From assembly GCF_019916085.1 (NCBI RefSeq), contig NZ_CP049834.1, forward strand, positions 465,501 to 529,500: a stretch of DNA of 64,000 nucleotides, given 5' to 3'. Below are positions 32,979-42,044 of this stretch, one piece after another. Positions within the stretch are counted from its first letter, which is position 1, and each line of letters opens with the position of its first letter. Source of the stretch: Aquirufa lenticrescens. GTDB taxonomy: Bacteria > Bacteroidota > Bacteroidia > Cytophagales > Spirosomataceae. A program made the translations under genes and the position numbers. The notes below the pieces were generated by a model that saw only the letters and a program-made list of their open reading frames with translations, did not search any database and had not been told where the DNA came from.

Positions 32979-33824
32979 ATGAAATCGATTGCCAGTCCTA
33001 TTCTTATCCAGCAAATTACCGAAGCGATTTCGACGCATTATGAGCCCTCAGAAGCGCGTGCGATTGCCTTTCGTTGCCTGGATTTGGGATGGAATTTGAG
33101 TTCGATGGATATCATCTTGAAAAAAGAGGTGGACTTGCCGGCGGATTGGGATTTGCGTCTGGGGCGTCTATCTGCTGGAGAACCTCTTCAATACGTGATG
33201 GGGAAGACCTATTTCCGGGATCATTTATTTCAAGTGAATACGGATACCCTAATTCCGCGTCCTGAAACGGAAGAATTAGTAGATCTTGTTTTAAGACATG
33301 CACCCGAGAATGCCTCCGTATTAGATGTGGGGACGGGTTCTGGTTGTATTCCTATTTCCTTAAAATTAGAACGGCCATCGCTCACAGTGGAGGCTTGGGA
33401 TATTTCTGCAGGTGCACTTGAAATGGCTCGCCAAAATGCCAATGCATTGAAGGCTGAAGTAGATTTTAAACAACAAGATATTTTCGCCTGGCCTTCTTCT
33501 GAAGGTACTTGGGAGGTGATCGTGTCGAATCCGCCCTATGTGACAGAGGAGGAGAAAAAAGAGATGGCGAATCACGTACTGGACTTTGAACCGAATTTGG
33601 CCTTATTCGTTCCGAATGACGATGCCCTGAAATATTATGAGGCATTAGCAGACTTTGCGCTGGAACGATTGCACACTGGCGGCTACTTGTGTCTAGAAAT
33701 TAATCAATACTTTGGAACTCAAACCGTAGAGCTCTTGTTTAGCAAGGGTTTCCAAGACGTCAAGCTAATAAAGGACTTCAAAGGGAATGACCGGATGATT
33801 GTGGCCCAAAAATCAGGTCTTTAA
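32979..33824 (+). CDS. prmC: Peptide chain release factor N5-glutamine methyltransferase
   Basis: 281 residues. An N-terminal helical domain (about 1-85) includes GEPLQYVMGKTYF. The SAM-binding DVGTGSGCIPISL follows at about 116-128, and the NPPY motif at 184-187 is the glutamine-binding signature. PrmC methylates the GGQ glutamine of release factors. TAAATTTA sixteen bases before the ATG is a weak -7 candidate. The gene is divergent from the SMP-30 gene. Confidence 0.93.
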   Translation: MKSIASPILIQQITEAISTHYEPSEARAIAFRCLDLGWNLSSMDIILKKEVDLPADWDLRLGRLSAGEPLQYVMGKTYFRDHLFQVNTDTLIPRPETEELVDLVLRHAPENASVLDVGTGSGCIPISLKLERPSLTVEAWDISAGALEMARQNANALKAEVDFKQQDIFAWPSSEGTWEVIVSNPPYVTEEEKKEMANHVLDFEPNLALFVPNDDALKYYEALADFALERLHTGGYLCLEINQYFGTQTVELLFSKGFQDVKLIKDFKGNDRMIVAQKSGL

Positions 33825-33835
33825 AAATTAACTCG

Positions 33836-33843
33836 TATTTTTG
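33836..33843 (+). promoter_or_regulatory. -7 box of the lemA-TPM operon
   Basis: TATTTTTG is an exact TAnnTTTG 31 bases before the lemA ATG. There is no TTTG at the -33 distance. Confidence 0.45.
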
Positions 33844-33874
33844 TTTCAACTAAAACCAATTAAAATTTATCAAG

Positions 33875-34468
33875 ATGAATAAGACAGTATGGATTGTTTT
33901 GGGAGTGATTGCTCTCGTGATTTTTTGGGGTGTAGGTTCACGTAATAGCATGGCTACATCGGATCAGGACGTAAAAGCGAAATGGGCGAACGTTCAAAGT
34001 GCGTACCAACGTCGTGCGGATTTAATTCCCAACTTAGTGAAGACGGTTCAAGGTGTGGCTAATTTCGAGAAATCGACATTAACGGCGGTAATTGAAGCGC
34101 GTGCTAGTGCAACACAAATGAAATTAGATTCGAAGGATTTAAGTCCAGAGAATTTGCAAAAATACCAAGCGGCTCAATCTTCTTTAGGGGGTGCTTTATC
34201 GCGTTTGATGGTGGTGGCTGAAAACTACCCACAGTTAAAGGCGACGGAAAACTTCTCTGAATTGCAAGCTCAGTTAGAGGGAACAGAAAACCGTATCAAA
34301 GAAGAACGTGATAATTTCAACACGGCTGTTCAAGGATACAATACGTTAATCGTCACTTTCCCTAACAACTTAATCGCTTCTTTCTCCGGATTTGCAGAGA
34401 AAGGATTCTTCCAAGCGGAAGCGGGCTCAGAGAAAGCACCGGAAGTGAATTTTGACGAAAAGAAATAA
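33875..34468 (+). CDS. LemA-family protein
   Basis: 197 residues. One N-terminal transmembrane helix (about 4-20) is followed by the LemA helical core: VKAKWANVQSAYQRRADLIPNLV (about 33-55), VIEARASA, NYPQLKATENFSELQAQLEGTENRI (about 112-136) and YNTLIVTFPNNL (about 150-161). LemA proteins have a short periplasmic N-terminus and helical bundle; the role is poorly defined. They occur beside TPM-domain genes, as here, two bases upstream of one. Confidence 0.92.
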   Translation: MNKTVWIVLGVIALVIFWGVGSRNSMATSDQDVKAKWANVQSAYQRRADLIPNLVKTVQGVANFEKSTLTAVIEARASATQMKLDSKDLSPENLQKYQAAQSSLGGALSRLMVVAENYPQLKATENFSELQAQLEGTENRIKEERDNFNTAVQGYNTLIVTFPNNLIASFSGFAEKGFFQAEAGSEKAPEVNFDEKK

Positions 34469-34470
34469 GG

Positions 34471-34893
34471 ATGTTGTCAGTAGAACACCAAAACCTGATT
34501 TTGCAAGCCATCCAAGACGCTGAATTACAGACGTCTGGAGAGATTCGCGTACACGTAGAAAGCCATTGCGCCGGACACCCGATTGATCGGGCGAAGGAGG
34601 TATTCTTTCAATTAGGTATGCAGAAGACGGATTTGCAGAATGGGGTTTTGGTGTATCTGGCCCTCAAAGACCGCAAGTTTAGTATCATCGGGGACAAAGG
34701 AATCGATGCGAAAGTGCCGGCGGAGTTTTGGGAAACCATTCGCGATGAAATGCGTGCTTATTTAGCAAAGAATGAATTCGGAGCTGGATTAGCTCACGGC
34801 GTGAAGCGTACCGGAGAGGTCTTAGCAGGCTTTTTCCCTTACGAGGCGGGAGATGTAAATGAATTGTCGAACGAGATCTCCTTTGGGCTCTAA
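34471..34893 (+). CDS. TPM-domain protein, short form
   Basis: 140 residues forming one TPM (TLP18.3/Psb32/MOLO-1) domain without a signal peptide. GEIRVHVESHC (about 23-33), VLVYLALKDRKFSIIGDKGID (about 60-80) and the C-terminal helix around LAHGVKRTGEVL are the recognisable blocks. Some family members bind calcium or act as phosphatases. It is translationally close to lemA (2 bases) and to the larger TPM gene (9 bases). Confidence 0.85.
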   Translation: MLSVEHQNLILQAIQDAELQTSGEIRVHVESHCAGHPIDRAKEVFFQLGMQKTDLQNGVLVYLALKDRKFSIIGDKGIDAKVPAEFWETIRDEMRAYLAKNEFGAGLAHGVKRTGEVLAGFFPYEAGDVNELSNEISFGL

Positions 34894-34902
34894 CTAGTTT
34901 CT

Positions 34903-35646
34903 ATGCGCAAGCTTTTATTTCTACTTCTTTTTAGTGTACGACTTTTTGCTCAAGAAGGCATTCCTGCGAAACCGAATGGCTACATTTTAGATGAGGCCGG
35001 CCTATTAAATCCGGAGGAGGAAAATGCGCTCGAGCAGAAAATGCGCGGTTATGCGGATTCGACTTCCACTCAGTTCGCCATTGTTCTCGTTAATTCGACG
35101 AACGGACGCGATCCTTACGATTATGCCATAGATATTGGTAAAACATGGGGTGTAGGCCAAAAAGGCAAAAACAACGGAGTTGTCATCCTTGCAGCGATGC
35201 AGGATCGCAAACTGCGCATTGTAACGGGACGCGGGATCGAAGATGTCTTGCCAGACGCCATTTGCAAACGTATTATCAATCGTATTCTAAAACCAACTTT
35301 TAAAGGAGGTGCCTATTACCAAGGTTTAGATCAGGCGACCACCGAAATGATGCAGCGCGCCAGCGGTGAGTTTAAGAACGAGGATAGCGGTGAAGAACCA
35401 CAAGGTGTTCCTCCATTTATCATCATCTTCCTTATTTTAGTCATTATCTCGATCATCAAAGCCATTCGCAACCGCGGGGGTGGAGGAGGTCCTGGATCTA
35501 GAGGAGGCGGAATGTTCTTTCCACCTATCTTTTTAGGCGGTGGAGATTACGGCCGTGGAGGCTCTGGCGGTGGAGGCGGAGGATTTGATTTCGGCGGCTT
35601 TGGCGGAGGGGACTTCGGTGGAGGCGGTGCCGGAGGCGATTTTTAA
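34903..35646 (+). CDS. TPM-domain membrane protein with glycine-rich tail (YgcG-like)
   Basis: 247 residues. A signal peptide ([13 protein letters not shown], cut before QEG near 17) leads to a TPM domain (about 25-150) with [33 protein letters not shown] and [15 protein letters not shown] transmembrane helix follows (about 170-187, [14 protein letters not shown]). A tail of about 60 residues consists almost wholly of Gly with Phe, Asp and Ser. This layout is typical of YgcG-type proteins found next to lemA. The DNA of the tail is GC-rich because of the Gly codons, not because of transfer. Confidence 0.88.
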   Translation: MRKLLFLLLFSVRLFAQEGIPAKPNGYILDEAGLLNPEEENALEQKMRGYADSTSTQFAIVLVNSTNGRDPYDYAIDIGKTWGVGQKGKNNGVVILAAMQDRKLRIVTGRGIEDVLPDAICKRIINRILKPTFKGGAYYQGLDQATTEMMQRASGEFKNEDSGEEPQGVPPFIIIFLILVIISIIKAIRNRGGGGGPGSRGGGMFFPPIFLGGGDYGRGGSGGGGGGFDFGGFGGGDFGGGGAGGDF

Positions 35647-35647
35647 T

Positions 35648-35655
35648 TATCTTTG
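35648..35655 (+). promoter_or_regulatory. -7 box four bases before gmhA
   Basis: TATCTTTG is an exact TAnnTTTG directly after the TPM stop codon. The gmhA ATG follows after four bases, so a transcript from here would have no 5' leader. The -33 position lies in the Gly-rich coding region and does not match. Confidence 0.45.
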
Positions 35656-35659
35656 TAAT

Positions 35660-36232
35660 ATGAATAATCTGATCACCCAATCCCTACAAGAGTCTCAGCA
35701 AGTATTAGCTGATTTCTTAGCGAATCCTGCAAAGATTGAAGCCATTGAAAAGGCGGCTGACGTATTAGTGGAGGCCTTAAAGAATGGAAATAAGATTTTG
35801 TCTTGTGGGAACGGTGGAAGTCATTGCGATGCCATGCATTTCGCAGAGGAATTATCTGGTCGTTACCGAGAGAATCGCCCAGCTTTAGCGGCGATGGCGA
35901 TTTCAGATCCATCCCACATTTCTTGTGTGAGCAATGACTTTGGGTATAATTACATCTTTTCTCGCTTCATTGAAGGCTTAGGAAATAAAGGCGATGTACT
36001 AGTAGGTATTTCTACTTCAGGAAACTCAGCCAATATTATGGAGGCAGTGAAGGCCGCTCAAACAAAAGGAATGGAAGTGATTCTCTTAACGGGTAAAGAT
36101 GGCGGCCAATTAGCGGCTTATGGTTGCCATGAAATAAGAGTGGACCACTTTGGTTACGCAGATCGCATTCAAGAAATCCACATCAAAGTGATCCACATAT
36201 TGATTCAGTTAATTGAATCGAAATTATTCTAG
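35660..36232 (+). CDS. gmhA: Sedoheptulose-7-phosphate isomerase (phosphoheptose isomerase)
   Basis: 190 residues from the ATG at 35660; a longer frame from 35540 runs inside the TPM gene and is rejected. It is a SIS-domain enzyme: [26 protein letters not shown] (about 50-75), [27 protein letters not shown] and the C-terminal [23 protein letters not shown]. The sequence closely follows the E. coli GmhA pattern along its whole length. It makes D-glycero-D-manno-heptose 7-phosphate, the first step to ADP- or GDP-heptose for LPS or other glycans. No other heptose genes are near. It ends one base from the convergent ftsA. Confidence 0.93.
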   Translation: MNNLITQSLQESQQVLADFLANPAKIEAIEKAADVLVEALKNGNKILSCGNGGSHCDAMHFAEELSGRYRENRPALAAMAISDPSHISCVSNDFGYNYIFSRFIEGLGNKGDVLVGISTSGNSANIMEAVKAAQTKGMEVILLTGKDGGQLAAYGCHEIRVDHFGYADRIQEIHIKVIHILIQLIESKLF

Positions 36233-36233
36233 C

Positions 36234-37580
36234 TTAATACGAGGCATCGCCACCATCGTCGTCGCCCATTACCACATCCACCATTTTGCGGAATAAGTCG
36301 CCGATACGCGGCGCCGGTTTCGATGACTTTGTTTCCGTATATCCGGATTCTTTCGCCATTTCTTTTACTGGAGCACTCGCCATCGCAGCCTCATCTGCAT
36401 CAGCCGTTTCTTGCTGATCATAATATACCTGCACTAAACCAATAACAGTGGCATACGAAGGATCTTTGATCTCCGTAGCAATGGCTGGATTAGTTGAAGT
36501 GGCATTCGGATCTCCGATGCGGGCATCTAAGCCGGTGAATTTTTGGAACAACTCATCAATGTACGGAAGTTGTGCCCCACCACCGGTTAATACTAAACCT
36601 GCTTTTAATTGCTTACTATCTGTGTGCTTCGAAATTTCAGCCACGACGATCGCTGCTAATTCCTTCAAACGCTCTTCGATGATAATCGCTAAGTTCTTCA
36701 CAGAAACTGGCGTAGCCTTACGTCCTGCGATCCCTGGGATCATCACGACTTCGCTAACCGGAATATCTTTCTGGATCGCTGAACCAAAACGTACCTTCAA
36801 CGTCTCCGCGTGATCACGGGATATTTCTAATCCAGATTGAATATCATCCGTTAATAAATCGCCGCCCCAATTTAATACAGTGGCGTGCTTTAAACGGTTG
36901 TTTTGGAAAATACTAATCTCGGTAGTTCCGCTACCTAAGTCTACTAAAACAACTCCTTCTTGCTTCTCTTCTTTATTCAAGACAGAGCTTGCTGTCGCTA
37001 AAGAACTGAAATAAACGTTTCCTTTCTTCAAGTGCTTCGTCTCCGCTGATTTCAAACACTGCGTTAATAAGTCGTTCTTGCTTGGATTCGCCGAAATGAA
37101 GACGAAATCCGCTTGAATTTTTTGACCGATTTGGCCGATGGGATCCAAAGTTTCCGGTAAATTACCTACTTTGAAACCGATAGGTAAGGTATGTAAAACA
37201 CAAGGGTTTTTATCTGCAAACGTGCGCTTCGCTTCCTCAAACAGGCTCATCACCTCGTTGTTAGAAACGGGCTCTCTTTCGTTCTTACGTAGCTTAGATA
37301 GGCTAAAGGGTTGTACTTTAATATGCGATCCTGACAAGTTCGATGCGAAGAAATGCTCCGAATTCTTGCCGTCTAAGACGTGAGAAATTTGGTTCATTGC
37401 CTCTGAAATGGCAGCGGTCGTTTTATTGATATTAACAATTTCTCCGTTTAAAACATTGTTTGTATTAATGGATGATCCTGTCGCTAAAATCTCTAATCTG
37501 CCTCGGTCGTTTTGCTTCCCTGCAATGGCTCTTACATGAGAGCTACCAATATCTAAACCGATAATTAAGTCGTTACGCAT
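36234..37580 (-). CDS. ftsA: Cell division protein FtsA
   Basis: 448 residues, actin-like ATPase that tethers FtsZ to the membrane. The phosphate motif GLDIGSSHVRA is at 8-18, VLVDLGSGTTEISIF near 212-226 is phosphate 2, and LTGGGAQLPYI near 330 is the adenosine motif. The C-terminus has a charged linker, then an amphipathic stretch (RIGDLFRKMVDVVMG) that fits the membrane-targeting helix, and an acidic end. It is last in the murD-ftsW-murG-murC-ftsQ-ftsA run. ftsZ, its usual downstream neighbour, is not there: the convergent gmhA follows instead. Confidence 0.93.
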   Translation of the reverse strand: MRNDLIIGLDIGSSHVRAIAGKQNDRGRLEILATGSSINTNNVLNGEIVNINKTTAAISEAMNQISHVLDGKNSEHFFASNLSGSHIKVQPFSLSKLRKNEREPVSNNEVMSLFEEAKRTFADKNPCVLHTLPIGFKVGNLPETLDPIGQIGQKIQADFVFISANPSKNDLLTQCLKSAETKHLKKGNVYFSSLATASSVLNKEEKQEGVVLVDLGSGTTEISIFQNNRLKHATVLNWGGDLLTDDIQSGLEISRDHAETLKVRFGSAIQKDIPVSEVVMIPGIAGRKATPVSVKNLAIIIEERLKELAAIVVAEISKHTDSKQLKAGLVLTGGGAQLPYIDELFQKFTGLDARIGDPNATSTNPAIATEIKDPSYATVIGLVQVYYDQQETADADEAAMASAPVKEMAKESGYTETKSSKPAPRIGDLFRKMVDVVMGDDDGGDASY

Positions 37581-37625
37581 TATATTTTTTTTGTAGAACG
37601 GATATTAAATTAAAAATTTTGGTCC

Positions 37626-38399
37626 TTATTCGCAAATAACCTGATTCTTATATTTCAGTTGCACCCAGCTGTACTTGTTCCAGCCTTTATTGGGGATAAC
37701 TTTTTGGTAGAATATGAACAATTTCTTGAATTTGTTTTCAATATTCATCGGTAGGCCAAAGTCAATCCGAGTAGTTCCTAGCGTCGGAATTAACACGATT
37801 CCTCCGTCTTTAGCGACGATGATTTGAGAGATTTGTGCCTTCCAGAATTCATTATTTTCAATGAATTGAAAGAAAGGGATCAAGGTCTTTCCTCTTCTAT
37901 CTTGCAGGTCTCTTTTACCGTCAAAATATGGTCCGCCCGTGACAATAATCCGCGGAGTAAACAAAGGACTAGTTCCGATGAATTTACCATCTTCCGAAAT
38001 ATACTGATCCGGAAAAGGCGAGGTGCCTATCGTGGAACGAACGATACGAGCAATCGGTTTGTATTCTTTTACAGATACGGAAATGACGCCACTGAAATCA
38101 TGGTGCGCCTCGCAGGATTTTACTAAAGGAATACGCTTTACGCGTTCTTCGATTTGACGTAATGAGATTTGAGTGATGGGTTTGTCTAAGAAGTAATCCG
38201 TGCCCTGCTCTGAGACCATCACCTTGATGTCTTTCTTGCTTAATAAGGCCTTTTCATTCTCTGAATCAAGACTCACTTCCACTCCTTTGCAAACAACTTC
38301 GTTAAAGCTAATCTCCGCAAAAACGACAGCAGCTAGGATGAGCGTGAATAAAATCACCATCCCTATTACTTGCTTGATTAACGTTGCGTTTGCCTTCAT
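37626..38399 (-). CDS. ftsQ: Cell division protein FtsQ/DivIB
   Basis: 257 residues, bitopic. There is a short cytosolic N-terminus, one transmembrane helix (about 11-31, VIGMVILFTLILAAVVFAEIS), then a POTRA-like segment (about 35-110, ending HHDFSGVISVSVKEYKPIARI) and a beta domain. The family is weakly conserved, and the call leans on the topology and the position between murC and ftsA. It is part of the FtsQLB complex that activates septal synthesis. Confidence 0.85.
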   Translation of the reverse strand: MKANATLIKQVIGMVILFTLILAAVVFAEISFNEVVCKGVEVSLDSENEKALLSKKDIKVMVSEQGTDYFLDKPITQISLRQIEERVKRIPLVKSCEAHHDFSGVISVSVKEYKPIARIVRSTIGTSPFPDQYISEDGKFIGTSPLFTPRIIVTGGPYFDGKRDLQDRRGKTLIPFFQFIENNEFWKAQISQIIVAKDGGIVLIPTLGTTRIDFGLPMNIENKFKKLFIFYQKVIPNKGWNKYSWVQLKYKNQVICE

Positions 38400-38413
38400 T
38401 TTGAAAAATTATA

Positions 38414-39790
38414 CTAAGATAAGCTCAATTTTAAATCATTCAAAAGAAGATCGATATCTCCTGCCCCCATCGTCACTAAAAGTTTTGGTTTTTTCGTGTC
38501 GATCACTTGCAATAGGTCCGCTTTCGAGATAACCTGTTTGTCTTTTAATTCGATCTTACTTAACAACCAATCTGATGTGACGCCTGCCATAGGCAATTCG
38601 CGTGCTGGATAAATGTCTAATAAATAGAGTTCGTCGGCGATGGCAAGGCTTTTGGCAAAATCATCAATAAAGTCCCTCGTTCTGGAGAATAAATGCGGTT
38701 GGAATACAGCCGTTATTTTTTCGCCTGGATATAACGCTTTCACCGAGTTTAGGCAAGCCGCAATTTCAGTGGGGTGGTGTGCATAATCATCGATCATCAC
38801 ATGCTCATCTGATTCTACGTGGTACTCGAAACGGCGTTTAACTCCTAGGAAAGAAGCAATGCCTATTTTGATCTCTTCACCGGTCACACCTACCTGCATC
38901 GCTAAAGCAGCGGCAGCTAAGGCATTTTCGATGTTATGAAAACCGGGAATTCGCATAGGAATATCGGACACTTTACCACCTGGGTAGCTCATATCAAAAA
39001 TCATTCGGTGATCTTCGATACGGATATTATGTGCCTTAAAATCTCCTGAATCAATTCCAAAAGTCGATCCACCTAAGGCAGATTGTAGACTCAATCCCTT
39101 TTTTTGGATGAAGAAACCGCCGGCTTTGATTTGGTTCACAAACAATTGGAAACTCTCTAAAACCGAATCCCCATCGCCATAGATATCTAAGTGATCCGCA
39201 TCTGTGGAGGTCACCACTGCCGCTTGTGGGTGCAAGGTTAAGAAAGAACGATCGTATTCATCCGCTTCTACCACGCAAACGATGTTTTCTTTCGAATGGT
39301 TTGGGATGAAATTAGTCCCATAATTCACGGTAATGCCCCCTAAAAAGGCGGTTACATTTTTCTTAGCGCTAAGTAGCAAATGAGTTAAAAGCGATGAAGT
39401 CGTCGTTTTTCCGTGGGTTCCAGCTACGGCAAGGGTAGGGATTTGCTGGGTAATCCAGCCCAAAATTTCTGAACGTTTATAAAGACGAATTCCCTTAGAA
39501 AGCAAATAGTTCATTTCTATGTGATCCTTCGGGATGGCTGGCGTATAAATAAATAAGCTGTGTTCTAAGTCTGAAAGGCAAGTCGCTGGAATCAGGTCGA
39601 TGGAGTCCTCGTAGTGAATCACCATTCCCTCTTCCGCTAATTTCTTTGTTAACGGACTCTCCGTTTTATCGTAACCCGCCACTGGAAAGCCATTGTGCAA
39701 GAACCAACGCGCAATGGCCGACATGCCGATGCCTCCTATTCCTAAAAAATAGACTTGTTTCAAATCGCTCAGGCTTAATTCTTTTTTCAT
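38414..39790 (-). CDS. murC: UDP-N-acetylmuramate-L-alanine ligase
   Basis: 458 residues. The N-terminal UDP-binding FLGIGGIGMSAIARW is at about 15-29. The ATP P-loop AGTHGKTTTSSLL lies at about 121-133, EADEYDRSF near 180, and the C-terminal DDYAHHPTEI at about 330. It adds L-alanine to UDP-MurNAc. It overlaps murG by four bases (ATGA), so the genes are coupled. Confidence 0.95.
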   Translation of the reverse strand: MKKELSLSDLKQVYFLGIGGIGMSAIARWFLHNGFPVAGYDKTESPLTKKLAEEGMVIHYEDSIDLIPATCLSDLEHSLFIYTPAIPKDHIEMNYLLSKGIRLYKRSEILGWITQQIPTLAVAGTHGKTTTSSLLTHLLLSAKKNVTAFLGGITVNYGTNFIPNHSKENIVCVVEADEYDRSFLTLHPQAAVVTSTDADHLDIYGDGDSVLESFQLFVNQIKAGGFFIQKKGLSLQSALGGSTFGIDSGDFKAHNIRIEDHRMIFDMSYPGGKVSDIPMRIPGFHNIENALAAAALAMQVGVTGEEIKIGIASFLGVKRRFEYHVESDEHVMIDDYAHHPTEIAACLNSVKALYPGEKITAVFQPHLFSRTRDFIDDFAKSLAIADELYLLDIYPARELPMAGVTSDWLLSKIELKDKQVISKADLLQVIDTKKPKLLVTMGAGDIDLLLNDLKLSLS

Positions 39791-40869
39791 CGGCTTAAAA
39801 TGGATTGGGCTATTTCATGCGCTGCGTTTGGCTTAGCTAAACGAAGGCTATTTTTTTCAAGGGTACTTAAATCAGTTTGAAGCGCTGCTAAAGCTTCTGT
39901 GATTAATTTTTCTTTTACATCGGAGTCACGAACAAGAATGGCTGCGTTTTGGGAAACCAAGCTTTTCGCATTCTCTGTTTGGTGATCTTCTGCGGCACTC
40001 GGAAGCGGCACTAAGATGCTTGCTTTACCGATGAGACAAATTTCGGAAACGGATGAGGCACCGGCTCTAGAAATCACTAAATCGGCCATGGCATACGCTA
40101 AATCCATTTCATAAATGAAAGCAGAAACGAAGGTGCTCGCATTTCCAGCTGCCGCTTGCTTAGCCGTAGCCTCAAAAGCGATACCAGTCTGCCAAATAAC
40201 TTGTACCCCAGCGTTAGTTAATCGATCTAATCCGCCCAAGATTCCTTGGTTAATGCTGCGTGCTCCTTGACTTCCACCAATGATCAAAATCGTTTTTAGA
40301 GCGGGGTCTAAATGGAAATGCGCTGCGGCCTTTGATTTCTTACCCGCCGCATCGATTAAGTCTTTACGGACTGGATTTCCACTCAGGGTGATTTTCTCCG
40401 CTGGGAAGAACTTTTCCATTCCAGGATACGCCACAAAAATATGCTCCGCTTTAGCGGCTAAGGCCTTATTTGTAATGCCCGCAAAGGAATTTTGTTCTTG
40501 AATATAATAGGGGATGCCTAGGAATCGCGCCGCTAATAAAAGCGGTCCAGACGCATAACCTCCTACACCCACCGCCACATCGGGCTTAAAATTTTTGATG
40601 ATTTGGACAGATTGCCAAAGACTCTTGATCAATTTGAATGGAAAAAACACATTCTTCCAAACCTGCGTTCTTTGAATACCCACTATGGGAAGTCCAATAA
40701 TTTCAAAGCCCGCTTTAGGGACTTTTTCCATTTCCATTTTGCCTTCAGCCCCTACAAATAAAAATGCTAAGGAAGGGTCGATTTCCTTCATCGCATTTGC
40801 GATTGAAATGGCTGGGTAAATGTGTCCACCGGTTCCTCCTCCAGAAATAATAACGCGTTTAATCGACAT
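39787..40869 (-). CDS. murG: UDP-GlcNAc:undecaprenyl-PP-MurNAc-pentapeptide GlcNAc transferase
   Basis: 360 residues, GT28 glycosyltransferase at the inner face of the membrane that makes lipid II. The N-terminal loop GGGTGGHIYPAISIA is at about 10-24. VGVGGYASGPLLLAA near 99 and GGSQGARSIN near 199 are the other glycine-rich loops. SRAGASSVSEI near 269 binds the UDP. Its ATG shares one base with the ftsW stop. Confidence 0.95.
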   Translation of the reverse strand: MSIKRVIISGGGTGGHIYPAISIANAMKEIDPSLAFLFVGAEGKMEMEKVPKAGFEIIGLPIVGIQRTQVWKNVFFPFKLIKSLWQSVQIIKNFKPDVAVGVGGYASGPLLLAARFLGIPYYIQEQNSFAGITNKALAAKAEHIFVAYPGMEKFFPAEKITLSGNPVRKDLIDAAGKKSKAAAHFHLDPALKTILIIGGSQGARSINQGILGGLDRLTNAGVQVIWQTGIAFEATAKQAAAGNASTFVSAFIYEMDLAYAMADLVISRAGASSVSEICLIGKASILVPLPSAAEDHQTENAKSLVSQNAAILVRDSDVKEKLITEALAALQTDLSTLEKNSLRLAKPNAAHEIAQSILSR

Positions 40870-42044
40870 TAGGCTACGGTAGGTTGAACAGGTTGATCAG
40901 GGAATTTGTCTCTGCTGACTGCTAGAATTAATCCAATACTAATGGCAGTAAAAATCAAGGAAGTACCACCGGCAGATATCATAGGCATGGGTTGTCCGGT
41001 TACGGGACCCGCATCCACGGCTACTAGCATATTAATGAATGCCTGGAAGACGATGGAGAAGGTTAAACCTGCTGATAATAATCCACCAAAAGGTTTCGTA
41101 CTGTATTGTATCGCTTTTGCCCCGCGGTACATGAAAATGAGAAATAGAACCGGTATAGCTAGTCCACCCACTAGGCCGTATTCCTCAATAATAATGGCAT
41201 ATACGAAATCGGATTCTGCTTGAGAAAGGATATACCGCTGTTGACTTTTTCCTGGCCCTTTCGGGTGAATGGCTCCAGTTGCGATGGCGTAGAGGCTTCG
41301 TGTAATCTGATAATCCTCATTTTTCGCCTTGTTTATTTTCGTTTCGTTTTTGCCAATACGTTGAACATAATTTTCGATACGTGTTTTAACCGTTTGGGCT
41401 CTTTGACCAATCCCTAACGAAACCACGGTAACAGCTAAGACGGCAACGGCCGTTATAATCATAAAAATCTGTTTCGCTGGAACTCGACCAAAAAACATCA
41501 GGATAATACTCGTTAAGAAGATCAAGACACTCGTGGAAAAGTTCGATAACATAATCAAGAAACAGGATACCCCGATTTTGAACAACATGCGAATAAACAT
41601 CACCGTATTATAAGACTCTGGGTCAGCCTGTTTGGAAGAGAAATCCTTCGCAAGGCTCGTAATAAGGCATAATTTCACCATATCCGAAGGCATGAAAGAG
41701 ATAGGGCCTAGTTGAACCCAGCGATTCGCACCCCCTTTAGTTGCCCCAAAAACATAGGCCACCATCACTAATCCCCAGGATAAAAACAGGGCCAAATCAC
41801 TAAATTTAGCCACGCGGCTGTAATTGGATTTGGAAAAATAGGACATCAAATAAAACGAGATGCCTAAAATAACTAAGGTTTTGATAAAGCTTGAAAGCGG
41901 CTCAAAAGGGCCATCCATTGTCAGCTTTGCTTTCGCAGAGAACTGAATCAGTAATCCGAACGCGTTTAAAATAAACACGATCAACCAAATCTTATAATCC
42001 CCTTTCAGGTGTTCTTGAAAGAAGGCTCTGATTTTACTATCCAT
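40869..42044 (-). CDS. ftsW: Lipid II polymerase/division protein FtsW (SEDS family)
   Basis: 391 residues with about 10 transmembrane helices. SEDS features are GGANRWVQLGPISFMPSDMVKLCL (about 109-132, with the conserved Arg and PS.-K), the loop before SDFVYAIIIEEYGLVGG (about 275) and the C-terminal GQPMPMISAGGTSLIFT (about 345). It is the septal glycosyltransferase. The FtsW rather than RodA assignment follows from its place between murD and murG. It overlaps murD by 8 bases. Confidence 0.93.
   Translation of the reverse strand: MDSKIRAFFQEHLKGDYKIWLIVFILNAFGLLIQFSAKAKLTMDGPFEPLSSFIKTLVILGISFYLMSYFSKSNYSRVAKFSDLALFLSWGLVMVAYVFGATKGGANRWVQLGPISFMPSDMVKLCLITSLAKDFSSKQADPESYNTVMFIRMLFKIGVSCFLIMLSNFSTSVLIFLTSIILMFFGRVPAKQIFMIITAVAVLAVTVVSLGIGQRAQTVKTRIENYVQRIGKNETKINKAKNEDYQITRSLYAIATGAIHPKGPGKSQQRYILSQAESDFVYAIIIEEYGLVGGLAIPVLFLIFMYRGAKAIQYSTKPFGGLLSAGLTFSIVFQAFINMLVAVDAGPVTGQPMPMISAGGTSLIFTAISIGLILAVSRDKFPDQPVQPTVA

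Noticed and set aside
35470-35643. GGN-rich tract that could be taken as a DNA repeat
   Set aside because: It is the in-frame glycine-rich tail of the TPM protein, a common coding feature of this family.
35540-35659. Longer start for gmhA inside the TPM gene
   Set aside because: The 40 extra residues come from the shifted Gly-rich coding region; the ATG at 35660 matches the known GmhA start.
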